The notes below the pieces were generated by a model that saw nothing but the letters and a program-made list of their open reading frames with translations, was not told the DNA's origin and searched no databases. This document shows, in pieces, positions 8,501 to 15,800 of a stretch of DNA of 16,855 nucleotides (positions are counted from its first letter, which is position 1; each line of letters starts with the position of its first letter). Position numbers and translations under genes: made by a program. Origin of the DNA: CALLVY01 sp937899855 (lineage in GTDB: Bacteria > Bacteroidota > Bacteroidia > Chitinophagales > Saprospiraceae); assembly GCA_039820405.1 (NCBI GenBank), contig JBCBQC010000122.1:1-16855 (forward strand), given 5' to 3'.

Positions 8501-10812
8501 TGATCGACGCTGGTGATGTACTCAAAATCATCCGGCAGTTCACAATCAAAACCCGGCCCTGGATTATAGTCCAGTACAGCAGCAAAGCTGTAGTCGTAGT
8601 CGTCTTTCAGCGCCTTGATGGAAGCGACCGATTGCCCGAGGTCAAAGTTTTTAATCAACACGATTTTGTCCAGCTTTAGCAAACTCCGAGCGAGGTCCGT
8701 ACGGGCGTAGATGGTACTGCTGCCAGCGGGGTTATCCAACATATCCACACAGCCAATTTCCAGAACCAAAGATTCTCCACCCTCAAAGGTCCCATTGCGG
8801 TTGACCACCTCCTTGCCATCCTGGCGGATGTCTTTGACAAACAAGGCGGTGTGGGTTCGAGTGGTGATGGCATCGAGATAGTAGATTTGCTTTTTTCCGT
8901 GCGAGAAGGTACTGGCCCGGCCCTGAATGTCTTTGTAGGATCCCTCGTGGGGTGTTCGCCATTCGTAATCCTCCAGCCATTTACCGTATTCAAAATTGAC
9001 CCAATAGCCAAAATCTCCCGCATCGGCGACGCCGTTGTTGTTTCGGTCGACATAATCCGACCCCGTCACGGAGGTCAGCAGCCAGGTATAAGCGTAGGGA
9101 TGTGGATTGCTTTGCTCGTTCCAACTATCGCCATTGGTGGGGTCATCGATTTCGGTGTAGTAGTATTCATCAAAAGCGTAGACGGGTTGGGCGTAGTGGT
9201 AGTTGACGCCACTCAGATTGGTAACGGTAAAAGCTCCAATTTGGTCCTCGATATTCCGATCCCGAAAAGTAGACCGTTCGGTATTGCTGACCCCGGCCGA
9301 GTTGACGAGTCCACGATCCTGGGCCGTTCCGCTGATGATATCGGCATTGGCGTGCCACTCGATGTGTCGCGAACCCGCCAGGTGGTGATCCACTACGTTG
9401 AATCCAGCGCTGTTGGCCGTAAAGTCCTGCGCCGGAGAAGTGGGATTGGTAGGCGTCGCGCTTAGAGTAGGAATGCTATTGAGCGTCAGGGCGTTGGAAA
9501 AATCATTGACAAAGCGAAAATTACCGGGTTTGGCAAATTCATTGGCAATGTTAAAGTTCATATCCGGCGTATCGGCGCCTTCTACGGTTCCTTTTCGGTA
9601 AAGCGTTCCGTTTTCAAAACGATAGGGTTGGATATTGCCCCCGATGCCCTGCCCGGTAACCTGGTAATTGTCGTAGGCGGGAAAGCTACCGCCCCAGTGG
9701 TCGGCGGGATCGGGAAACTCCAAGGGGTTGTAATCCTTGTGCCGTAGCAGGTAGGAATCCATGCTGTTTTTATCGAATACGGGATTGATGATGTTGTTGA
9801 TGAGGTAATCGGGACGCGCCTCCGGTTTGTCAAAGTGGAGTACCCCGTGCGTACGGACGATGTCCGTTTGATCGATCCAGTAACGTTGATAACGGTGAGC
9901 GACACTGACGATTCCCAGACCAAAGGTAAAGCCCCCACTCTGAGTAGACAACCTTCCCGCATTGCTGTTGCTAGAAAAAGTAGATGTGCCAGCAATCTTA
10001 TACGAGCTTTTCAAGCCATCCGTAGATAGGGAAAACCCCACCGAGGTTCCCTTTAGGACGGCCTGCGCCAAAGCTGGCGATTTGGATTTCTTATTAGAGC
10101 CTTGCAGTGCGCTCATGATATGACTCAAGGAAACCTTGGCCTTGATGGCCGCATCGGCACTCAGGCCCGAACGATCCAAGCTTACATCGGCCGTAAGGGG
10201 CAGGGGAAGCATGGTTAATTGGCGGAGCCCCAATGATGCGCTAGCGTAAAAGCCACCCCGAGCCGAGGAAAGTCCAGCCGAAAAATTACCGATACTCAAG
10301 CTCATCCCCACGTCTCCACTATTGCCTTGATAAGTATCACTGTGAAAGGCCAAATCCATCCCAATTTTAGCGCCACCGGCCAAACCGAGCCCCACTCCCA
10401 CGGAGAAGGTCGTACTCGTTCCGCCCTCCCAATAATCCCTCACGTCCCGTTGGACATCCAAGTGATCGTCCGGGTAAGCATTCACCGTTCGGTTGATGGC
10501 TCCCGGGGAGAGGTTCCAGCCGAGCCCCACCCAGGAGGCTTCCGCTAGCGGCTTGATGCCGGCGTGGTAGGCCAGGGCCAGGGGGTAGCCCCCTTCCGGT
10601 CCCGGCACTTCCAACAGGGGAATATTGTAGGTAAAATCTCCCGTGGCCAGATTGACCATGTCGGTAGTATCGACGGGTTCGAAGCTGGAGGCCTCCGGCG
10701 CCGTCGGGCCCGCCGTCAGGGCCCGGGCCACCGGTGGCAATACCAAGCTCTGTACAAAGGTGAGCAGACAAAAAATGGCCGCCACCCGTAGTCTCTGTTT
10801 TTTCCTAAACAT
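5551..10812 (-). CDS. Giant secreted RHS-associated companion protein (1753 aa)
   Basis: Residues 1-31 are a signal peptide (positive MFRKKQRLR, hydrophobic core, cleavage near PVARA|L). Residues 40-115 match the entry of SpvB/RHS-type shells (VNLATGDFTYNIPLLEVPGP, LALAYHAG, then WVGLGWNLSPGAI at 94-106). About 133-310 is a Gly/Ser/Ala-rich region of alternating strands ending in HRYQRYWIDQTD. A Ca-loop-like DRNNNGVADAGD begins at D589. The long middle is beta-rich with many Tyr and Asp residues. About 1570-1688 resembles a carbohydrate-binding jelly roll (HTGDYSIELS to SIYLDDFRF). The C-terminus is a YD repeat (YVYDDAGRLIRVIRE) and stops abruptly at YHYQRDF. The protein has no RHS core and no variable tip. 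It heads the locus B operon and probably co-assembles with RHS-B, as TcB does with TcC; this is inferred. The start ATG follows an A/T-rich leader. Confidence 0.88.
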   Translation of the reverse strand: MFRKKQRLRVAAIFCLLTFVQSLVLPPVARALTAGPTAPEASSFEPVDTTDMVNLATGDFTYNIPLLEVPGPEGGYPLALAYHAGIKPLAEASWVGLGWNLSPGAINRTVNAYPDDHLDVQRDVRDYWEGGTSTTFSVGVGLGLAGGAKIGMDLAFHSDTYQGNSGDVGMSLSIGNFSAGLSSARGGFYASASLGLRQLTMLPLPLTADVSLDRSGLSADAAIKAKVSLSHIMSALQGSNKKSKSPALAQAVLKGTSVGFSLSTDGLKSSYKIAGTSTFSSNSNAGRLSTQSGGFTFGLGIVSVAHRYQRYWIDQTDIVRTHGVLHFDKPEARPDYLINNIINPVFDKNSMDSYLLRHKDYNPLEFPDPADHWGGSFPAYDNYQVTGQGIGGNIQPYRFENGTLYRKGTVEGADTPDMNFNIANEFAKPGNFRFVNDFSNALTLNSIPTLSATPTNPTSPAQDFTANSAGFNVVDHHLAGSRHIEWHANADIISGTAQDRGLVNSAGVSNTERSTFRDRNIEDQIGAFTVTNLSGVNYHYAQPVYAFDEYYYTEIDDPTNGDSWNEQSNPHPYAYTWLLTSVTGSDYVDRNNNGVADAGDFGYWVNFEYGKWLEDYEWRTPHEGSYKDIQGRASTFSHGKKQIYYLDAITTRTHTALFVKDIRQDGKEVVNRNGTFEGGESLVLEIGCVDMLDNPAGSSTIYARTDLARSLLKLDKIVLIKNFDLGQSVASIKALKDDYDYSFAAVLDYNPGPGFDCELPDDFEYITSVDHLGENILDVHDYQQIESNIAAKVISSVELDTDYSLSPETVNSFDNALYYSDNSDPTPQGKLTLRQVQHLGQNQNKYLPPLNFTYDLPGQLYDYSITSATEVSLTGATADLEGSIFQYQNGGLDYYLLLSDHLTGANFEYQVLGRHVPVVGHTGSSNDGARITKNPPYKEDKFDTWGYYKSDFSGDETTDPSSVTRNPSFLSAEQTDVWSLREIETSLGAKIGVEYGPRKYDQVVYQKTTRFHTDLFSDVTMQMTFKEDADLTQVFDVNQIINWTYVRTSESNGQIFEDVHSEDLTVVAVNKGSITLSLPSFINDPAYGFLPGGFVDFNGGQACGDGIQVNAIEVRANGNVERAKYDYFNGVLSYVPSNLQPVDYSNLDLQAAYYDDLTEVVNTAREIPAPQVMYEFVEVSDEYNGNTDLMGKRRYHFKTFDQSMLDFSYTGLGTNDRSMMIVDKTSQIGNVLSIETYAKDPHTGGLYLLSKVVNDYTDDEAGETESDYGLYADQGRIEQAFNEVRRFATNGGVPFHMRGVVSVRKDYPSILKSATNFDQDGEVVTTHYREYDFYSGLPRKVENLNGNRHNYVSLTRPAYTISEYDNMGLKVFPTADPSENKHMLSQTAASYSYYSDGSGNPLGTPLQAEAMTWNDEWYYRYYDDTNDEYFDSSTPDADGVWRKHQQFVFNEALNSTGRYANWEDFDWTPGAANAKWLKTSEITRYDHYSKALEACDVAGDFGATKMGYGFSLPLITAGPAKYVEMAYSGAEDPIPGTTQFGGEVQGPGSAALVTSPVHTGDYSIELSATNRFGFGYDAKVQAAGQPAAADEIQRQRYEARVWVHESQINTDFTYLYCNYFDDQGASLLFQGSKASDATTVKAGEWYQLRLSIDLEDPSLQNCTNITVGTYVPENSPSIYLDDFRFAPAVAAVSSYVYDYVTDQVTYVLDQEHFYTQYVYDDAGRLIRVIRETTENPTGHRLVTESEYHYQRDF

Positions 10813-10858
10813 GCGTTATAATTTTTACTGTTAAAAAATGAGATAAACTGCCCGGGCC

Positions 10859-10974
10859 ATTCCGCTACGGGAATCGCTACCGGAGAGGCCAGCCAATGGC
10901 TGCGCCCCGACGATCCACAGGATCGTCGTTTAAACCAAGCACTGGGAACGACCGAACGCGTCAAATGGGACGCG
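10859..10974. repeat. Cluster of four short hairpins upstream of the companion gene
   Basis: Four inverted repeats follow one another within 116 nt. They are ATTCC/GGAAT (10859-10863, 10870-10874), CAGCC/GGCTG (10890-10894, 10898-10902), CGACGATCC/GGATCGTCG (10908-10916, 10920-10928; 9-nt perfect stem, 3-nt loop ACA) and CGCGTC/GACGCG (10957-10962, 10969-10974). The third is the strongest. If transcription of locus B starts further upstream, they would lie in its 5' leader. Their role is unknown; mRNA folding or protein binding are possible. Confidence 0.4.
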
Positions 10975-11005
10975 CACTCGGTACGCCGGAAAGAAAAATT
11001 AGGTT

Positions 11006-11060
11006 GGAAAAATAAAAAGGAATAGCACTAGTTGCCACCAGTGGGAACAGTCCGCTAGTG
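11006..11060 (-). terminator. Weak terminator candidate after locus A
   Basis: On the minus strand the arms CACTAG and CTAGTG (11055-11060 and 11026-11031) can pair across a 23-nt loop. They are followed by a T-rich run (CTATTCCTTTTTATTTTTCC). This lies about 215 nt after the stop of the ankyrin lipoprotein. The stem is short and the loop long, so it is only a candidate. It also lies downstream of the promoter candidate at 11142-11174, so both cannot simply be right for a 5' leader of locus B without read-through. Confidence 0.25.
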
Positions 11061-11141
11061 GAATAAGATACCGGATGGATTAATTAGGTGGGAAAGGAGG
11101 AACGGGAAAACGTTTCTCGTAGCACTAGGATAAAGGTAAGC

Positions 11142-11174
11142 CAAAAATGTGGGCCACGCAATATATGATACAAA
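11142..11174 (-). promoter_or_regulatory. Weak Bacteroidota-type promoter candidate for locus B
   Basis: On the minus strand TTTG (11174-11171) is followed after 21 nt by CATTTTTG (11149-11142). This is one mismatch from the Bacteroidota -7 element TAnnTTTG, with a spacing in the known range. Transcription from here would give a leader of roughly 320 nt before the companion gene, containing the hairpin cluster. No better match was found nearer the start codon. Confidence 0.22.
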
Positions 11175-11276
11175 TTTGTGGCTGATGATCGGTCGTGACT
11201 TGTACACTACGCGACAAGGAACAAGCGCGTCACTTGCAATGGGCACGTTCGGGAATACCCCGTTTATCTTTTCGGG

Positions 11277-12161
11277 TCAGGGAAGCTGGTAATCGTAATT
11301 TTTAAAATCTACTCCCATTCCCTCTAGCTTTTGGATCAGGGCCCAGCGTTCTTCGTTGGCAGCCTCAATCCCGGCGTTGCGTTGCTTCAGTCGCTCCAGT
11401 TCAACGGTATCGTCCAGCACTTTGGCTTTGGTAAATTTATTGACGGCGTAGTCTTGAATGTAATAAGTGACCCGTTCGTCGCTGGGCTTGCGAATCACCG
11501 TTCCCATGGCTTGGTGAACGTCGACCCGGAGGGAGTCGATGTAATAATGAATGATGTCGTATTTTCCCCGACGCACGGCCCTGGAAAAGCCCGAAAACTG
11601 TTGGTCCCCTATTTTGCGATGGGGATCCGCACCGTATCGAATGAGCATTTTTACCGTTTCCAAGTCCTGGGTAGCAGCTTTGCTAAGGGGCGAGACCGCT
11701 CTGACCCGTCGCCCATTGGCATCGACAAAATCAGCTTCGACGGCGTAGTTGGGGTCGGCGCCCTGGGCGAGCAATGCGCGGACGTAGCGGTGGGTAATCC
11801 GCCATTGCATTTGGTTGCCGTAGGGACGGATCGCCTCGATGAGGACACTTTGCTTGGTCTGGGGATTGAGGTAGTTGGGATCAGCCCCCAGCTCCAACAA
11901 CTTTTCAAAAGCGGGGTAACGCTCTAGCTTGATGCTCAGTCCCAGAACGTTATAGCCGTATTCCGGGCTGGCGACGTTTAGGAGTTCGGGATTGGCCCGG
12001 ACAATTTTCTCAATCTTTTGCAGCTTACTAGTGGCTACCGCTTGGGCCAGCTCCTGGGCCTCGGTCCCTTCAAAGTCGGGTACGGAGGGGTCCTGGTGCT
12101 GGCCACAAGCCGATAAGCTAGCTATCAATACGGTATACCATATCAAAAGGTGTATTCTCAT
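11277..12161 (-). CDS. Ankyrin-repeat lipoprotein, likely immunity to the RHS-A lipase tip
   Basis: The protein has 294 aa. Residues 1-19 are a lipoprotein signal peptide with a lipobox L-S-A-C (Cys19), so the mature protein should be membrane-anchored and face the periplasm. Ankyrin-type helices follow from about residue 38 to 200. The clearest are YNVLGLSIKLERYPAFEKLL followed by ELGADPNY, VRALLAQGADPNY, and SPLSKAATQDLETVKMLI followed by RYGADPH. The C-terminal third is charged and helical (VLDDTVELERLKQRN, EERWALIQKLEGMG). The ATG sits in the stop of the RHS-A gene (ATGA, 12158-12161), which indicates coupled translation. Ankyrin proteins are a known class among polymorphic-toxin immunity proteins, and a periplasmic location fits protection against a phospholipase. 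The specific pairing is inferred from position, not shown. Confidence 0.87.
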   Translation of the reverse strand: MRIHLLIWYTVLIASLSACGQHQDPSVPDFEGTEAQELAQAVATSKLQKIEKIVRANPELLNVASPEYGYNVLGLSIKLERYPAFEKLLELGADPNYLNPQTKQSVLIEAIRPYGNQMQWRITHRYVRALLAQGADPNYAVEADFVDANGRRVRAVSPLSKAATQDLETVKMLIRYGADPHRKIGDQQFSGFSRAVRRGKYDIIHYYIDSLRVDVHQAMGTVIRKPSDERVTYYIQDYAVNKFTKAKVLDDTVELERLKQRNAGIEAANEERWALIQKLEGMGVDFKNYDYQLP

Positions 12162-12832
12162 GGACGTGGTGGATCAGTATTGTCAATGATGAAGGTTCGA
12201 TCGGACATCTGAATCAGTTCTTGGTAAATCCTGAAGGCATCCTGAACATTGCCCATTTTGTGCTTGTCGAAGGTGTTTTTACCGACCGAGGGGAGCATGA
12301 TCCGTAGATTGGCTTCCGCTCTCAGGCCCGTATTGCGTTGTACCTTATCCAGGATTTCTCCTTCTACGATATAGGACGTAATATCGGCAGAATTACCGTT
12401 TAATCCTAAATTCTTTCTGGTGAGGCCCGATAGACCCGCCGCATTGAAGGTGACTGCCTTGGTCTCCGTGGCAAGCGCGTTGGCACTGGCCAAGCCTCCA
12501 CCCAAAGAGTGCCCGGTAAAGGAAATTTCGTTGTACTCCTCCGCCAAACTGTGGGCGATCTCCACCGACTCACTATACTGGGCCGATTCTCCAAATACCT
12601 GTAAGAGATCCTCTACCCCATCCTTTTTCAAATCCTCGGTACCCGCGGTAGCGTAGATGTACTGTCCTTCAAAACCCGAATCCGCCGTACCCCGGTACAG
12701 GGCACCGTACAAACCGGACGGGTTATCGGTTACGTCAATGACCTCCCAGCCATGGCTCGTCACGTCGCCGACCTGAGCCCCGTATACGTGGTTGGCCAAA
12801 ACGACGTAGACCTCATCGGGGCAGGTGGTACA
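12158..12832 (-). other. Class 3 lipase toxin tip of RHS-A (window residues 1342-1565)
   Basis: The tip follows DFDGG directly and starts CTTCPDEVYVVLANHVYG. It carries a full alpha/beta-hydrolase signature. The nucleophile elbow is SFTGHSLGGGLASANAL (Ser1450), preceded by the helix SVEIAHSLAEEYNEI. KAVTFNAAGLSG follows. The acid region is ITSYIVEGEILDKVQ; the family usually has GD here, so Glu1500 or Asp1503 would be the acid. The base is probably His1532 in FDKHKMGNVQDAF. This is the known lipase (class 3) type of secreted toxin tip, expected to cleave phospholipids or other lipid esters in the target envelope. The use of Glu in place of Asp is unusual but tolerated in some esterases. Substrate is not predictable from the sequence. 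Confidence 0.85.
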
Positions 12833-15800
12833 ACCGCCATCAAAATCCACGACTTGATGGGGCTGGTTGCCGAAGGCCAGGTAGGGCGAGTGGAACTCTC
12901 GGTAGGGATCAATCGTCATCCAACGACCAACCCGGGCATCGTAACTGCGCAATTCAAAGGCGTTCCAGCCCGTCTCCTCATCTTTTTCCGCGTACTGCCC
13001 CTGGAAAGTATGCCGATAAGTCGGTGATGCCGACAGCTTCCGAGCGGGCAATTCCCAACCGTGGGGGTAGTAATCGGCGTACGACAGGACCTCAGCTTTT
13101 CCGTCGCTGCCGGCTCGAATCACGGCCCGAACGTTACCAACTTGGTCACTCAATTCGTAACGGTTCTCCCAAGATTGTTGGGGGTAAACCGCCCCAATTC
13201 TCTCTTCCGCGTAGATGGGCACCTCAGCGTGTACCGGCGTACACGAAATACAACTGCTGCCACCTTGATAAATGGCTTGGGTCTTGCCATTCATTCCAAC
13301 GTACCAAGTCGTAGACCAGGACAAGCCACTAAACACCCGCTTGCGCACCCGTTTGCCATCGGGCCCGTAAAAGTACTCCGACAATATCGGAGCACTGGAA
13401 TTGGTCCCGTTTCTCACTTTGGATACACGTCCGTAGGAATCGTACTCAATGTAGTGATTGGCTTGCACGTCTTTAACCAGTTGCCCCATCACGTTGTACT
13501 CGTAATTGTCCGTCGACTGAGAAGTCAATTCGTCGGTTGTACAGTTGTAGGAGTAAGAATCATTGATGTGACGCAGTCGGTTCTGGCCCGGGGTGGTACT
13601 GTACTGGTAAGTCAGGTTATCCATCAGTAGGGAGAAACCCGAACAAACCAGGTTACCCGCGGAATAGCGGCGGAGCGTTTTGATGTTGCCGTTTAGATCG
13701 TAGCTCAGGGTGTTGTAATAGTCGCTGATGTAAGAAGCTTGTCCGGCATAGCTGGAGTTGCTGTAAGGTACAATATTCGCGAAGTGAGCCTGGTACAGTT
13801 CATCCCGGCGGGTATAGCGGTAGCGGTAGGCAAAGTGACCCGACAAGTCGCTGACGCCATTGCTCGCCCGGGCTTTCCAGCGCGAGGCGACGATGTTGCC
13901 CGTGAAGCTATTGTAGCTCGTGCTCGTCGATGAGCTGTGGGGAAGTTGGTAGGTATCTTTCCACTTGCCATTTGCCGATCGGTAATCCGATTTGTAGTAG
14001 TGCAAGGCCATACTAAAGGGATGTCCCCCACCATTGGCCACGTCGATGATCAGCATGTCTTTAGGGTTCACGGCTTTCAGCTGACCACTCAGGGTATAGA
14101 TGTAGTGGTCATTGTCCAGTCCACCTCCCAGGCTACGATGCTCAATCTTATCGTCCATGGTGTAGGTAAACTGAGCTTGATTGGTGGCGGCCGTTTGTAC
14201 TGGATCATCCCGGCGCGTACTGACACTAGTCATCCGCTGGTGGAGATCAAAGCCGTACTGGTGCCGGAATTCATCGGTCTGATTTTTCTGGTAAATGACT
14301 TCCGTCACGTTCCCCAGCAAGTCGTAGCGGTACTCCGTCACCTTGGTCGTCAGGTCGCCCACAATGTCCCGGGCCTCCCAAATGAGCCGGCCTTCTTCAT
14401 CGTAGCTGTACCAAACCGTTTCGTGGCTGTTCCAAGTTTTGGAAACCTTTCCGCTCAGGTAAGTCTGGGTGTAACCCGCCAGGGAGAAACCGGAATCTGG
14501 GGTATCGTATTCCATGTAGGTTTGTTCCGTATTGCCGGAGGTGGGAAAACTGTGGTTGTCAACCCGGAAAGCTAGACTGGTCGCTGAGGAAGAGGATTCT
14601 CCCGCTTCGATTTCGCGCCCCCGGAGGTTGTATTTCTTATAGTGGTAACGCCCCTGTGCGGCTTGCTTGGCGTTTTGGCTAAAGCGCGGCCAACCTTCCG
14701 CCGTGAAGTAGTATTCCGTGACGCCTTCATCCGGCAATTTTTCCCAGACTTTCTGCCCCAGCGAATTGTAACGGAAAATCGAATAAGCCTTGTGCCCCGG
14801 AGAAGTAGCATTGTACAATACATCATTGGGAGCGACGGTCGCCACCAGTTGGTCGCGTAAGTTGTAAATGCTCAGGGTATAGTCCAAATAATTGATATCG
14901 TAGGTAATGGTGAGGTTCTGGGTGGAGTTGTTGTTCACCACCCGGTACAATCCGTGAAATAAGAATTTGGAAGAAGCGGTTTCGTTATTGGCCTCCGTAC
15001 TTTCGTCCTCCAGGTCGTAGATCGTATAGTTGCGACCGCTACCGCTGAGGGTCATTACCGTTCCACTGCCAATGCGCTTGGGCAGATGGATGTCCCGGTA
15101 GCTCCCCGGCTTCACCACGATGGTGGTCGACCGAAGGTTGTTGACCGATCCTCCACCCTCCGCGGTGGCGACCACATTACCATTCCGATCCACAAAGCTG
15201 ACCACCTGATCGCCGTTGGGATCTACGGAAATGGTCTTCCAGTATTGGTTGGTAAAGGTTGTGCTGTTGCACCAACTTTGCAGTTGGTTGCCACTATCGT
15301 AGTCACTGTTACCCGCCAGTAAGCACAGGGGGTGTTTGTCGCCAAAGACGTGCCGCAGTTCCGAACCGGCGGGCATGGAGTAGGTCGCAAATTCGTGATC
15401 CTCCCCCATCCGGTAGGTATCGCCCGCACCGGCGATGCGGCGCAGCTGCCCGGTCAAATCGCTGTACTCCTCCCGAACGTAGGGGAAATCCGTCACCGCT
15501 TGCCACTCCTCTTGGTTGTTGTTGCTGCTGTACCACCAGCCCACGGTATTGAGCTGATCGCCCACTTCGTTGGGATCATTCAACTTATTGCCTTCAAAAT
15601 CATCGTGGCCGTAGGGATTGCCACTTTCGTCCAGTACAAAGTTGTCTTGGTGGCGAATCCGCTGGCTGCCCGTCGGCGCCTCCAGGGTCTTGATGGCCGG
15701 GCGTCCGTAGCGATCGTAGAGCTGCTCGGAAGCCCAAACCTGATTGGTCTGTACATCTTTCCGTTGTTGCTGCACCTCCCGCCCAATTTCGTCCAGATAG

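Larger units (their letters stand above)
10813..11276. other. 464-nt intergenic region between loci A and B
   Basis: I see no convincing gene here. The longest same-strand frame (11055-11246, GTG start) has an unconvincing, hydrophobic product. The half next to locus B (10850-10990) is GC-rich and full of short hairpins. The half next to locus A is more AT-rich and holds the inverted repeat and candidate promoter listed separately. The 8-mer AGCACTAG occurs twice on the plus strand (11024-11031 and 11121-11128), and its partial complement CTAGTG lies at 11055-11060. The region must hold the end of transcript A and, if the loci are separate operons, the promoter of locus B. Confidence 0.6.

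Noticed and set aside
10908..10931. Hairpin with TTT as a plus-strand terminator
   Set aside because: There is no plus-strand gene to terminate and the T-run is only three long.
11055..11246. Possible 63-aa gene on the minus strand after the ankyrin gene
   Set aside because: It has a GTG start, no leader signal and an irregular product without a domain, and it spans the inverted repeat and promoter candidates.
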